Positions 8,404-19,266 of a stretch of 64,000 nt of DNA are shown in pieces. The position numbers were made by a program, and so were the translations under genes. The number at the start of each line of letters is the position of its first letter. Position 1 is the stretch's first letter. The notes under the pieces are model-generated. The model worked only from the letters and a program-made list of their open reading frames with translations. It ran no database searches and was not told the DNA's origin. This DNA is from Pseudomonas putida (GTDB lineage: Bacteria; Pseudomonadota; Gammaproteobacteria; Pseudomonadales; Pseudomonadaceae), in contig NZ_CP066306.1 of the NCBI RefSeq assembly GCF_016406145.1, positions 1,922,001-1,986,000 on the forward strand, read 5' to 3'.

Positions 8404-9496
8404 TGGCCGAAATCCGCCTGCGCCAACTGGCGCACAGCTATAGCCGACAACCCGCCACCGAGGGCGACTACGCACTGCATCAACTGGAGCACGTGTGGGA
8501 GCAGGGCGGTGCCTATGCTTTGCTCGGGCCTTCCGGGTGTGGCAAGTCGACCTTGCTGAACATCATCTCTGGGCTGCTCACGCCGTCCCATGGCCAGGTG
8601 CTGTTCGACGGCAAGCCGGTCAATGACCTTTCGCCGCAGCAGCGCAACATTGCCCAGGTGTTTCAGTTCCCGGTGGTGTACGACACCATGACGGTGTTCG
8701 ACAACCTGGCGTTCCCTTTACGCAACCAGGGCCTGGACGAAGGCAGGGTGCGCACGCGGGTCGAGGAAATCGCCGAAGTGCTCGACCTGGGCGCAGTGCT
8801 GAAGAAAAAGGCGCGCAACCTCAGCGCTGACGAAAAGCAGAAGGTGTCCATGGGCCGTGGCCTGGTGCGCGATGACGTCTCGGCCATTCTTTTCGACGAG
8901 CCGTTGACGGTGATCGACCCGCACCTGAAATGGAAGTTGCGGCGCAAGCTCAAGCAGATCCATGAGCAGTTCAACATCACCATGATCTACGTGACCCACG
9001 ATCAACTGGAGGCTTCGACCTTCGCCGACAAGATCGCGGTGATGCATGGCGGGCGCATCGTCCAGTTCGGCACCCCGCGTGAGCTGTTCGAGCGGCCACG
9101 GCATACCTTTGTCGGCTACTTCATCGGCAGCCCGGGGATGAACCTGATCGACGTGCGCGCCGACGTGGCGGGGGTAGTGTTCGGCGATGTGCACCTGGCA
9201 CTTCCCGAAGGCCTGCACGAACGCCTGGCGGCGACGAGCGGCGGGCGCCTGCAAGTGGGCATTCGCCCGGAGTTCGTGCAGCTGTGGGACAGCCCGTTCG
9301 AGGGCGCCTTGGCTGCGCAAGTGCTGGACGTTGAGGACCTGGGTACCTACCGCATCGTCACCCTGCTGCTTGGCGGCGTGTCGCTCAAGGCGCGCCTGGC
9401 AGAAGATCGCCCGGTGCCGGTGGCACATGCCTGGGTCAGCCTGCCGACGCAGTGGCTGCTGCTGTACGTCGACGATGTGCTGCTGGAGGCCGTGCC

Positions 9497-9500
<4 letters not shown>
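8403..9500 (+). CDS. glpT: Glycerol-type ABC importer ATPase GlpT
   Basis: A 365-residue partner ATPase with MalK-like architecture. Walker A GPSGCGKS, Q-loop QVFQFP, Walker B ILFDEP and switch His (YVTHDQLEA) are all canonical, but the ABC signature is degenerate: LSADEKQK where LSGGQ is expected. With GlpS, which keeps LSGGQ but lacks the switch His, this predicts an asymmetric heterodimer with one fully canonical and one degenerate ATP site. The ATG at 8403 overlaps the glpS stop. The C-terminal 130 residues form the OB-fold regulatory domain. It lies in the cytoplasm bound to the GlpP/GlpQ permeases. Naming follows the rhizobial glycerol system. Confidence 0.85.
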
Positions 9501-10360
<860 letters not shown>

Positions 10361-10363
10361 GCC

Positions 10364-11164
10364 ATGAGCATACGCAAGACGCTGGCCCTGCTGCTTTACT
10401 TCTTCTTCCTGCTGGTGCCGATCTACTGGCTGCTGAACATGTCGTTCAAGAGCAACACCGAGATTCTCGGTGGCCTCACCCTTTGGCCGCAGGCGTTCAC
10501 CTTAGACAACTACCGGGTTATCTTCACTGATGCCAGTTGGTACAGCGGCTACATCAACTCGCTGTACTACGTGTGCCTCAACACACTGATTTCACTGCTG
10601 GTGGCGTTGCCGGCGGCCTACGCCTTCTCGCGCTACCGCTTCCTCGGTGACCGCCACCTGTTCTTCTGGTTACTGACCAACCGCATGGCGCCACCTGCGG
10701 TGTTTCTGCTGCCGTTCTTTCAGCTCTATTCGTCCATCGGTCTGTTCGATACCCACATTGCCGTTGCCCTGGCCCACTGCCTGTTCAACGTGCCGCTGGC
10801 AGTTTGGATTCTCGAAGGGTTCATGTCGGGCGTGCCGAAGGAAATCGATGAAACCGCCTACATCGATGGTTACAGCTTCCCGCGTTTCTTCGTGAAGATC
10901 TTTATCCCGTTGATCGGCTCCGGCATCGGCGTGACGGCGTTTTTCTGCTTCATGTTTTCCTGGGTCGAGCTGTTGCTGGCGCGCACCCTGACCTCGGTGA
11001 ATGCCAAGCCGATTGCCGCCGTGATGACCCGCACGGTGTCTGCTTCGGGCATCGACTGGGGCGTACTGGCGGCGGCGGGGGTGCTGACTATCCTGCCGGG
11101 CATGCTGGTGATCTGGTTCGTTCGCAACCATGTGGCCAAGGGCTTTGCCCTGGGCCGGGTGTGA
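10364..11164 (+). CDS. glpQ: Glycerol-type ABC importer permease GlpQ
   Basis: A 266-residue permease of the MalG/UgpE class. About six helices are visible, with the EAA loop EIDETAYIDGYSFPRFF near residues 165-180 contacting the ATPase. The CDS starts 3 bases after the glpP stop. The name follows the rhizobial glpSTPQUV operon. It must not be confused with the phosphodiesterase also called GlpQ in enterobacteria, to which it is unrelated. With GlpP it makes the transmembrane pathway. Confidence 0.87.
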   Translation: MSIRKTLALLLYFFFLLVPIYWLLNMSFKSNTEILGGLTLWPQAFTLDNYRVIFTDASWYSGYINSLYYVCLNTLISLLVALPAAYAFSRYRFLGDRHLFFWLLTNRMAPPAVFLLPFFQLYSSIGLFDTHIAVALAHCLFNVPLAVWILEGFMSGVPKEIDETAYIDGYSFPRFFVKIFIPLIGSGIGVTAFFCFMFSWVELLLARTLTSVNAKPIAAVMTRTVSASGIDWGVLAAAGVLTILPGMLVIWFVRNHVAKGFALGRV

Positions 11165-11176
11165 GGAGGGCAACGT

Positions 11177-11449
11177 ATGGAATGGATGGCCTGGACCTTG
11201 CCCACGGCGCTGTTCTTCGGCGCCGTCGGCGTACTGCTGCTGTGCATGACCCTGTTCGAACTGCGCTGCCCCTGTGTGGAGCGGCGCGGCTTTCTGCCGA
11301 TCGTCACCAGCCGTGGCGACCGGTTGTTCATCGGCCTGTTGGTCAGCGCCTACCTGCACTTGCTGGTAGTCGGGGTCAGCGACTGGCCTTTGTGGGTGGC
11401 CTCGCTGCTGTCGCTGGGCTGGCTCGTGGTGGTGCTGCGCTGGGGCTGA
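11177..11449 (+). CDS. glpU: Small membrane protein GlpU (DUF2160 type)
   Basis: A 90-residue protein with about three hydrophobic segments (residues 5-28, 48-66, 70-88). It sits between the permease and binding-protein genes, exactly where the rhizobial glycerol operon has its small DUF2160 gene glpU. A strong AGGAGG ribosome-binding site lies 7 bases before the ATG. Its role is not known; a structural or stabilising subunit of the transporter is a guess from its constant position. The size and four charged/Cys residues in the first loop (RCPCVERRG) are typical of the family as I recall it. Confidence 0.8.
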   Translation: MEWMAWTLPTALFFGAVGVLLLCMTLFELRCPCVERRGFLPIVTSRGDRLFIGLLVSAYLHLLVVGVSDWPLWVASLLSLGWLVVVLRWG

Positions 11450-11487
11450 GCGACGGCTCCGGGGAATAACTCAATCGGGAGATCACA

Positions 11488-13227
<1,740 letters not shown>

Positions 13228-13279
13228 TCGGCTAGAGCCCCAAGTGGGTACATCGTCGGCAAGCTGATGAATTCAAGGC

Positions 13280-13313
13280 AAAAAAAACGGCACCTGCAAG
13301 AGGTGCCGTTTTC
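13280..13313. terminator. Bidirectional terminator between glpV and folD
   Basis: The stem ACGGCACCT / AGGTGCCGT with a 5-base loop is flanked by an A-run on the left and TTTT on the right, so it can terminate both the glp operon and folD, which converge here. Confidence 0.85.
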
Positions 13314-13326
13314 ATATCACGCCAAC

Positions 13327-14181
13327 TTACTTATGCAGCTCTTCTGCCGCATACAGCGTGTTTTCCAGTAGGCAGGCCCGGGTCATCGGCCCGACGCCGC
13401 CCGGCACCGGTGTGATCCAGCCCGCGCGGGGCAGGGCGGTCTCGTAGACCACGTCACCGACCAGCTTGCCGTCTTCCTGGCGGTTGATGCCCACGTCGAT
13501 GACGATGGCGCCTTCCTTGACCCACTCACCCTTGACCAGCCCCGGCTTGCCGGCAGCCACTACCACCAGGTCGGCACGGCCGACATGGCCGGCCAGGTCC
13601 TTGGTGAAGCGGTGGCAGACGGTCACGGTGCAGCCGGCCAGCAGCAACTCCATGGCCATCGGGCGGCCAACGATATTGGAAGCGCCGACGATTACGGCGT
13701 TCATGCCGTACAGGTCCTGACCGGTGCTTTCGAGCAGGGTCATGATGCCTTTAGGGGTGCACGGGCGCAGCAGCGGAATACGCTGGGCCAGGCGGCCGAT
13801 GTTGTAAGGGTGGAAGCCATCGACGTCCTTGTCCGGGCGGATGCGCTCAAGCAGCAGCGATGCATCCAGGTGCGCCGGCAGCGGCAGTTGCAGCAGGATG
13901 CCGTCCACTGCCGGGTCGTCGTTGAGGCGGTCGATCAGCTCGGTCAGGGCTTGCTGCGTGGTTTCGCTGGGCAGATCGAAGGCCTGCGAAATGAAGCCGA
14001 CCTCTTCGCAGTCCTTGCGCTTGTGCGAGACATAGACTTGGGAGGCGGGGTCGGTGCCGACCAGGATCACCGCCAGGCCCGGCGTGCGCAGGCCTTGCTG
14101 GCGACGCTCCTCGACACGTTGAGCGATCTGCTTGCGCAGGTTGGCGGCGATCGCCTTGCCATCGATTAGGTGTGCAGTCAT
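13327..14181 (-). CDS. folD: Bifunctional methylene-THF dehydrogenase/cyclohydrolase
   Basis: A 284-residue cytoplasmic enzyme that oxidises 5,10-methylene-THF with NADP and hydrolyses methenyl-THF to 10-formyl-THF, feeding purine and formyl-Met synthesis. The family signatures are present: the Tyr-Val-x-x-Lys segment (YVSHKRKDC), PLPAHLD and [15 protein letters not shown], plus [11 protein letters not shown] near the C-terminus. The start MTAHLIDG at 14181 gives the usual length. An in-frame ATG 18 bases upstream is possible, and neither has a clear Shine-Dalgarno. It converges on glpV and is divergent from the tRNA cluster. Confidence 0.95.
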   Translation of the reverse strand: MTAHLIDGKAIAANLRKQIAQRVEERRQQGLRTPGLAVILVGTDPASQVYVSHKRKDCEEVGFISQAFDLPSETTQQALTELIDRLNDDPAVDGILLQLPLPAHLDASLLLERIRPDKDVDGFHPYNIGRLAQRIPLLRPCTPKGIMTLLESTGQDLYGMNAVIVGASNIVGRPMAMELLLAGCTVTVCHRFTKDLAGHVGRADLVVVAAGKPGLVKGEWVKEGAIVIDVGINRQEDGKLVGDVVYETALPRAGWITPVPGGVGPMTRACLLENTLYAAEELHK

Positions 14182-14315
14182 AGACGCGTGATTAACCATC
14201 GAGAAAGGAACAATAAAGAGGGCGCATTCTCGCACGACACGGCCCGAGGGCAAAGGCGGGTGGTCGGGCAAATCCCCTAACCCCTTAAATAATTTAAATT
14301 TTTTATAGAAAGGTG

Positions 14316-14344
14316 TTGACGCTTATACGGGTCGCCTATAAGAT
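14316..14344 (+). promoter_or_regulatory. Probable promoter of the tRNA cluster
   Basis: TTGACG (14316-14321) and TAAGAT (14339-14344) are separated by 17 bases; the overlapping TATAAG is an alternative -10 with a 15-base spacer. An A/T-rich stretch just upstream (14285-14310) resembles an UP element. The sequence after the -10 is GC-rich, as in stable-RNA promoters. The roughly 90-base leader has a small hairpin (AATGAG/CTCATT, 14395-14420). Confidence 0.6.
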
Positions 14345-14440
14345 TCGCCGCACTTGTCGGGCACAGCCTAGCACTGGTTGGCGAAGTCGGGCAGAATGAG
14401 TGGTTTTTGTATTGCTCATTCGGTTAGGCTTTACGCTTAT

Positions 14441-14517
14441 GCGCCCGTAGCTCAGCTGGATAGAGCATCCGCCTTCTAAGCGGATGGTCGCAGGTTCGAG
14501 TCCTGCCGGGTGCGCCA
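14441..14517 (+). tRNA. tRNA-Arg (anticodon TCT)
   Basis: A 77-base cloverleaf with encoded CCA. The acceptor GCGCCCG pairs with CGGGTGC, and the T-arm is GGTTCGAGTCC. The anticodon loop CTTCTAA gives TCT, decoding AGA. It is the first gene of a four-tRNA cluster. Confidence 0.95.
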
Positions 14518-14559
14518 TTAGGCAGCTTGGGCAAGCAAGTAAGGCAGTAAAGCGATATG

Positions 14560-14635
14560 GTGGGCGTAGCTCAGTTGGTAGAGCGCCGGATTGTGATTCC
14601 GGTTGTCGTGGGTTCGATTCCCATCGTCCACCCCA
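14560..14635 (+). tRNA. tRNA-His (anticodon GTG), copy 1
   Basis: Acceptor GTGGGCG / CGTCCAC, anticodon loop TTGTGAT with GTG, and encoded CCA. The extra G at 14559 can serve as the His-specific G-1, opposite C73. It is identical to the copy at 14811-14886. Confidence 0.95.
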
Positions 14636-14643
14636 TATTCTTC

Positions 14644-14680
14644 AGAGGCGCCTTGATTGTAGATCTGGCGCCTTTGTTTT
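14644..14680 (+). terminator. Hairpin with T-tract between tRNA-His and tRNA-Leu
   Basis: AGGCGCC and GGCGCCT pair across an approximately 15-base loop and are followed by TTTGTTTT. The same element recurs after the second tRNA-His. It may attenuate or help process the tRNA transcript. Confidence 0.6.
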
Positions 14681-14689
14681 AAGCGTTAT

Positions 14690-14774
14690 GCGGACGTGGT
14701 GAAATTGGTAGACACACTGGATTTAGGTTCCAGCGGCGCAAGCTGTAAGAGTTCGAGTCTCTTCGTCCGCACCA
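14690..14774 (+). tRNA. tRNA-Leu (anticodon TAG)
   Basis: An 85-base class II tRNA with a long variable arm. The acceptor GCGGACG pairs with CGTCCGC, and CCA is encoded. The anticodon loop ATTTAGG gives TAG, decoding CTA and other CUN codons. Confidence 0.95.
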
Positions 14775-14810
14775 TGTTTATGTAAGGTTGTACCGTAACA
14801 CCGCAATATG

Positions 14811-14886
14811 GTGGGCGTAGCTCAGTTGGTAGAGCGCCGGATTGTGATTCCGGTTGTCGTGGGTTCGATTCCCATCGTCCACCCCA
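14811..14886 (+). tRNA. tRNA-His (anticodon GTG), copy 2
   Basis: Identical in sequence to the first tRNA-His, including the flanking ATATG and the downstream GGCGCC hairpin. This suggests a local duplication of a tRNA-His plus hairpin unit around tRNA-Leu. Confidence 0.95.
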
Positions 14887-14894
14887 TATTTTCG

Positions 14895-14930
14895 AAGGCG
14901 CCTTGATTGTATGATCAGGCGCCTTTGTTG
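14895..14930 (+). terminator. Terminator after the tRNA cluster
   Basis: AAGGCGCCTTGAT and ATGATCAGGCGCCTT form a long stem with a short loop, followed by TTGTTGTTT. It is a stronger version of the hairpin at 14644-14680. Confidence 0.75.
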
Positions 14931-14966
14931 TTTCTGCGTTATGCGTACGAGCGCGTAACTATGCAG

Positions 14967-14995
14967 CCTCGCCGGCAAGCCGGCTCCTGCAGGGG
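14967..14995. repeat. Single REP element
   Basis: CTCGCCGGCAAGCCGGCTCC followed by TGCAGG is a solitary copy of the palindromic REP family found paired elsewhere in this window (46251, 51300, 56684). Confidence 0.7.
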
Positions 14996-15125
14996 CGCGC
15001 AGTTCTTGAGGCCTGTGCAATACCTCTGCCAGCCCTTGCAATCCTCTGGCGACGCCCCAATAAAAGCTGATAGATTTCAGGCGGTTGAAATACCGGCTGG
15101 ATTAGGCCGGCAAAGGATTTATCCA

Positions 15126-15425
15126 ATGATTGCAAAAGAAGCCCGTCAGGCGCTGGCGCTTCAGCGCTTCGCTGAGGCCAATCCGCAACTGCTCGAGGAG
15201 ATTCGTGAGCTGGATGCGCGCGAACAGGCCCGGCAGATCGAATGGGCGTTCGAGGATGCCGCCGACGAGCAGGGCATACAGCCTTGGGAGCTGGCGCTGC
15301 AGTTGATTGCCGAAAGCCCTGAGCAACTGCAGGCCATGCGCCTGGAGACTCATCGCGAAGTGGCCGAGGCGCTGGGTATGGCCTGGGAAGAGTACTGCCA
15401 GTTCAATGAAATCGACCCTGAATAA
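15126..15425 (+). CDS. Conserved hypothetical protein, 99 residues
   Basis: A small acidic, entirely helical-looking cytoplasmic protein (IAKEARQALALQRF, then EEIRELDAREQARQIEWAFEDAA). The ATG at 15126 has AAAGGA 9 bases upstream. No signal, Cys or membrane segment is seen. It occupies the position between the tRNA cluster and tig. It may belong to one of the small Pseudomonas DUF families (DUF6388-like), but I cannot confirm this and offer no function. GC and codon use match neighbouring genes, so it is unlikely to be a recent arrival. Confidence 0.75.
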   Translation: MIAKEARQALALQRFAEANPQLLEEIRELDAREQARQIEWAFEDAADEQGIQPWELALQLIAESPEQLQAMRLETHREVAEALGMAWEEYCQFNEIDPE

Positions 15426-15500
15426 AGGCGTTTTTGTGGGCTGTAGTTGTTTGACAAGGTATTACGGTTGCGTGCCGCCGATGGCGTTGCGCAGCCAGCA

Positions 15501-15536
15501 TATATATAGAGGCCCGGCGATACGCCGTGCGGGCCT
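15501..15536. other. Hairpin after a TATATATA run upstream of tig
   Basis: TATATATA (15501-15508) is followed by GGCCCGGCGATACGCC and CGGGCC, which can form a 6-bp outer stem. It lies about 140 bases before tig, in the 15426-15671 gap. I could not resolve a convincing promoter pair there; TTGACA at 15451 has no matching -10. Confidence 0.3.
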
Positions 15537-15671
15537 TGCAAGCTAATCGACCGGCGTGGTTTCCCGTCGTCCAGGGTGGGGTGACTTCTGGTGCGTGACT
15601 CACTAGAATGCTTGCCCTTGATTCTGGAGTCGGGCTAACGCCGGCTAACGTCTGTGCAACGAGGAATATCC

Positions 15672-16985
15672 ATGCAAGTTTCTGTTGAAAACACTTCCGC
15701 TCTCGAGCGCCGCATGACCATCGCCGTTCCGGCCGAGCGCGTCGAGAACGAAGTCAACAAGCGTCTGCAGCAGACTGCCAAGCGCGCCAAGGTCGCGGGC
15801 TTCCGCCCAGGCAAAGTGCCGATGAGCGTGATCCGCCAGCGTTTCGAAGCCGATGCTCGTCAAGAGGCCTTCGGTGACCTGGTCCAGGCTTCCTTCTACG
15901 AAGCCATCGTCGAGCAGAAACTGAACCCGGCTGGCGCGCCTGCTGTAGAGCCGAAGTCCTTCGAAAAGGGCAAGGATCTGGAATTCGTCGCCATTTTCGA
16001 GGTGTTCCCAGAGTTCGCCGTTGCCGGCCTGGAGTCGATCAGCGTCGAGCGCCTGAGTGCCGAAGTGACTGACGCCGACCTGGACAACATGCTGGAAGTG
16101 CTGCGCAAGCAGAACGTGCGCTTCGAGGCCGTTGAGCGTGCTGCCGAGAAAGATGACCAGGTCAACATCGACTTCGTCGGCAAGATCGACGGTGAAGCCT
16201 TCGCCGGTGGTTCGGCCAAGGGCACCCAGCTGGTACTGGGCTCCGGCCGCATGATCCCAGGCTTCGAAGACGGCCTGGTTGGTGCCAAGGCTGGCGAAGA
16301 GCGCGTTGTCAACGTGACCTTCCCTGAGGATTACCAGAACCTGGACCTGGCTGGCAAAGCTGCCGAGTTCACCATCACCGTCAACAGCGTTTCGGCACCT
16401 CAGCTGCCAGAACTGAACGAAGAGTTCTTCGCCCAGTTCGGCATCAAGGAATCGACCCTGGAAGGCTTCCGTGCCGAAGTTCGCAAGAACATGGAGCGTG
16501 AACTGCGTCAGGCGATCAAGACCAAGGTGAAGAACCAGGTCATGGACGGTCTGCTGGCCGCCAATCCGATCGAAGTGCCAAAAGCTCTGCTGGAAAATGA
16601 AGTCAACCGCCTGCGCGTCCAGGCTGTTCAGCAGTTCGGTGGCAACATCAAGCCTGAGCAGCTGCCAGCCGAGCTGTTCGAAGAGCAAGCCAAGCGTCGT
16701 GTGGTGCTGGGCCTGATCGTCGCCGAAGTGGTCAAGCAGTTCGAGCTGAAGCCGGACGAAGGCAAGGTTCGCGAAATGATCGAAGAAATGGCTTCGGCTT
16801 ACCAGGAGCCTGAGCAGGTCATCGCTTGGTACCTTAAAAACGACCAGCAGATGAACGAAGTGCGTTCGGTTGTGCTGGAAGAGCAAGTTGTAGATACTGT
16901 TCTGCAGAAAGCTACTGTGACCGACAAATCGGTCTCGTACGAAGAAGCCGTAAAACCAGCGCAGGCGCCTGCCGAAGCTGAGTAA
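15672..16985 (+). CDS. tig: Trigger factor
   Basis: A 437-residue ribosome-associated chaperone and prolyl isomerase. The N-terminal domain carries the ribosome-binding signature ([15 protein letters not shown], about residues 44-58). The FKBP-type isomerase domain covers about 150-245 ([14 protein letters not shown], then [16 protein letters not shown]), and the C-terminal arms are helical. GAGGAA lies 5 bases before the ATG at 15672; an upstream ATG at 15654 is rejected. It heads the conserved tig-clpP-clpX-lon block. It binds nascent chains at the ribosomal exit tunnel in the cytoplasm. Confidence 0.97.
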   Translation: MQVSVENTSALERRMTIAVPAERVENEVNKRLQQTAKRAKVAGFRPGKVPMSVIRQRFEADARQEAFGDLVQASFYEAIVEQKLNPAGAPAVEPKSFEKGKDLEFVAIFEVFPEFAVAGLESISVERLSAEVTDADLDNMLEVLRKQNVRFEAVERAAEKDDQVNIDFVGKIDGEAFAGGSAKGTQLVLGSGRMIPGFEDGLVGAKAGEERVVNVTFPEDYQNLDLAGKAAEFTITVNSVSAPQLPELNEEFFAQFGIKESTLEGFRAEVRKNMERELRQAIKTKVKNQVMDGLLAANPIEVPKALLENEVNRLRVQAVQQFGGNIKPEQLPAELFEEQAKRRVVLGLIVAEVVKQFELKPDEGKVREMIEEMASAYQEPEQVIAWYLKNDQQMNEVRSVVLEEQVVDTVLQKATVTDKSVSYEEAVKPAQAPAEAE

Positions 16986-17009
16986 GGCGGCCCTCTCGTA
17001 GGAAACCCC

Positions 17010-17037
17010 CACAAGCCAGCCTTCGCGCTGGCTTGTG
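17010..17037 (+). terminator. Hairpin after tig
   Basis: CACAAGCCAGC / GCTGGCTTGTG, an 11-bp stem with a 6-base loop 24 bases after the tig stop. There is no T-run, so read-through into clpP is likely. Confidence 0.5.
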
Positions 17038-17076
17038 CGTATTCAAGCCATGACTATTTGGGAGTGAGCGCAGGAC

Positions 17077-17718
17077 ATGTCCCGCAATTCTTATATTCAG
17101 CAGAGCTCTGACATCCAGGCCGCAGGCGGCCTGGTCCCGATGGTTATCGAGCAGTCCGCCCGTGGCGAACGTGCCTATGACATCTATTCGCGCCTGTTGA
17201 AGGAGCGAGTGATCTTCCTGGTCGGCCCGGTAGAGGACTACATGGCCAACCTGGTAGTGGCACAGATGCTGTTCCTTGAGGCGGAAAACCCGGACAAGGA
17301 TATCCATCTTTACATCAACTCCCCAGGTGGCTCGGTAACGGCTGGCATGTCGATCTACGACACCATGCAATTCATCAAGCCGGACGTCTCGACCATCTGC
17401 ATCGGCCAGGCCTGCAGCATGGGGGCCTTCCTGTTGGCCGCCGGCGCCAAGGGCAAGCGTCACTGCCTGCCTAACTCGCGGGTGATGATTCACCAGCCGC
17501 TCGGCGGCTTCCAGGGCCAGGCGACCGATATCGAGATCCACGCCCAGGAAATCCTCAACATCAAGGCGCGTCTGAACGAGCTGCTGGCCTACCACACCGG
17601 CCAGGATCTGGAGACCATCAAGCGCGACACCGAGCGTGACAATTTCATGAGCGCCTCGCGCGCGGCCGAGTACGGCCTGATCGACTCGGTATACGACAAG
17701 CGGCAACTGGCCTCCTGA
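17077..17718 (+). CDS. clpP: ATP-dependent Clp protease proteolytic subunit
   Basis: A 213-residue serine protease that assembles as a double heptamer in the cytoplasm and degrades unfolded substrates fed by ClpX or ClpA. The triad is complete: Ser114 (QACSMGAF), His139 (VMIHQP) and Asp188 (TERDNF), with the spacing of the E. coli enzyme. The short N-terminal propeptide is typical. It is the middle gene of tig-clpP-clpX, followed by an intercistronic hairpin. Confidence 0.97.
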
Positions 17719-17732
17719 ACCCAGGTGCCAGA

Positions 17733-17761
17733 GCAGGTAGGTGCCCAAGGCGCCTACCTGC
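17733..17761 (+). terminator. Strong hairpin between clpP and clpX
   Basis: GCAGGTAGGTGCC and GGCGCCTACCTGC pair over about 13 bp around a 3-base loop. Only A-rich sequence follows, with no T-run, so it is more likely a transcript-stability or processing hairpin setting the clpP:clpX ratio than a full terminator. Confidence 0.55.
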
Positions 17762-17826
17762 GGACTTGAAAAAGCCCGCAATTGCCTTCATCTTGTGTTG
17801 CAAGCCTACCGGATTGGATCGATCGA

Positions 17827-19110
17827 ATGACTGACACCCGTAACGGCGAGGACAGCGGCAAATTGCTTTATTGCTCCTTCTGCGGCAAAAGCCAGCACGA
17901 AGTGCGCAAACTGATTGCCGGGCCCTCGGTATTTATCTGCGACGAGTGCGTCGACCTGTGCAACGACATCATCCGTGAGGAGGTGCAGGAAGCCCAGGCC
18001 GAAAGCAGCGCGCACAAATTGCCTTCGCCGAAAGAAATCAGCGGCATCCTGGACCAGTATGTGATTGGTCAGGAACGCGCCAAGAAGGTGCTTTCGGTAG
18101 CGGTGTACAACCACTACAAGCGCCTGAACCAGCGTGACAAGAAAGGTGACGAGGTTGAACTCGGCAAGAGCAACATCCTGCTTATCGGGCCTACAGGCTC
18201 GGGCAAGACCCTGCTCGCCGAAACCCTGGCTCGCCTGTTGAACGTGCCGTTCACCATTGCCGACGCCACCACCCTGACCGAAGCCGGTTACGTGGGTGAG
18301 GACGTCGAGAACATCATTCAGAAACTGCTGCAGAAGTGCGACTACGACGTGGAAAAGGCCCAAATGGGCATTGTCTATATCGACGAGATCGACAAGATCT
18401 CGCGCAAGTCGGACAACCCGTCGATCACCCGTGACGTTTCGGGTGAAGGCGTGCAGCAGGCACTGCTCAAGCTGATCGAGGGCACCGTTGCCTCCGTTCC
18501 GCCGCAAGGGGGGCGCAAGCACCCGCAACAGGAATTCCTGCAGGTAGATACCCGCAACATCCTGTTCATCTGCGGTGGCGCCTTCTCTGGTCTGGAAAAG
18601 GTCATCCAGAACCGCTCCACCAAGGGTGGTATCGGTTTTGGCGCTGAAGTGCGCAGCAAGGAAGAGGGCAAGAAGGTTGGTGAATCGCTGCGTGAAGTCG
18701 AGCCGGATGATCTGGTCAAGTTTGGCCTGATCCCCGAGTTCGTCGGCCGTCTGCCGGTTCTGGCAACCCTCGACGAGTTGGATGAGGCCGCGCTGATGCA
18801 GATCCTCACCGAGCCGAAGAACGCTCTGACCAAACAGTACGCCAGGCTGTTCGAGATGGAAAGCGTGGACCTGGAGTTCCGCAGTGATGCGCTCAAGGCC
18901 GTCGCACGCAAAGCTCTGGAACGCAAGACTGGCGCCCGTGGCCTGCGTTCGATCCTCGAAGGCGTGCTGCTCGACACCATGTATGAGATTCCTTCGCAGA
19001 AGGAAGTCAGCAAGGTGGTGATCGACGAAAGCGTCATCGAAGGCACTTCGCAGCCTTTGCTGATCTACGAGAACAGCGAGCCGCAAGCCAAGGCCGCACC
19101 CGACGCCTGA
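17827..19110 (+). CDS. clpX: Clp protease ATPase subunit ClpX
   Basis: A 427-residue AAA+ unfoldase. The N-terminal zinc domain has four Cys at 16, 19, 38 and 41 (CSFC, CDEC). Walker A is GPTGSGKT and Walker B VYIDEIDK, with the C-terminal small domain ending by residue 410. The pore and IGF-type loops that contact ClpP are in the usual place (IGFGAEVR). The start at 17827 gives the family length; ATG 45 bases upstream is rejected. It recognises tagged substrates and delivers them to ClpP. A perfect terminator follows. Confidence 0.97.
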   Translation: MTDTRNGEDSGKLLYCSFCGKSQHEVRKLIAGPSVFICDECVDLCNDIIREEVQEAQAESSAHKLPSPKEISGILDQYVIGQERAKKVLSVAVYNHYKRLNQRDKKGDEVELGKSNILLIGPTGSGKTLLAETLARLLNVPFTIADATTLTEAGYVGEDVENIIQKLLQKCDYDVEKAQMGIVYIDEIDKISRKSDNPSITRDVSGEGVQQALLKLIEGTVASVPPQGGRKHPQQEFLQVDTRNILFICGGAFSGLEKVIQNRSTKGGIGFGAEVRSKEEGKKVGESLREVEPDDLVKFGLIPEFVGRLPVLATLDELDEAALMQILTEPKNALTKQYARLFEMESVDLEFRSDALKAVARKALERKTGARGLRSILEGVLLDTMYEIPSQKEVSKVVIDESVIEGTSQPLLIYENSEPQAKAAPDA

Positions 19111-19132
19111 GTCGGTTGGGTGGCAGCAAGCA

Positions 19133-19168
19133 AGAAAGGGGCCCATGCGGGCCCCTTTCTGCTTTTCC
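19133..19168 (+). terminator. Terminator after clpX
   Basis: AGAAAGGGGCCC / GGGCCCCTTTCT, a perfect 12-bp stem with a 4-base loop and a T-rich tail (GCTTTTCC). Confidence 0.85.
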
Positions 19169-19178
19169 TATGCAAGCG

Positions 19179-19208
19179 CTTGTAATTTCCCAAGCGTGCC
19201 CCCACATT
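19179..19208 (+). promoter_or_regulatory. Candidate sigma-32 (heat-shock) promoter of lon
   Basis: CTTGTAA (19179-19185), a 14-base spacer and CCCCACATT fit the sigma-32 pattern CTTGAAA-N13-15-CCCCATNT with small deviations. It lies about 60 bases before the lon ATG, just after the clpX terminator. Heat-shock control of lon is well known in proteobacteria. Confidence 0.55.
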
Positions 19209-19266
19209 AGGTCCAAGCATCATTTCCACCGGTTTCCGGCCATAAGGCCGCTGTAGAGGCGAAATC

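Noticed and set aside
14441..15125. Prophage or integrative element at the tRNA cluster
   Set aside because: No integrase, no phage genes and no duplicated tRNA end in the window.
15451..15480. TTGACA at 15451 as the tig promoter
   Set aside because: No acceptable -10 at 16-18 bases; the TATATATA run is too far away.
15645..17012. 455-codon minus-strand frame opposite tig
   Set aside because: Antisense of trigger factor; no motifs, abnormal Phe/Leu/His composition.
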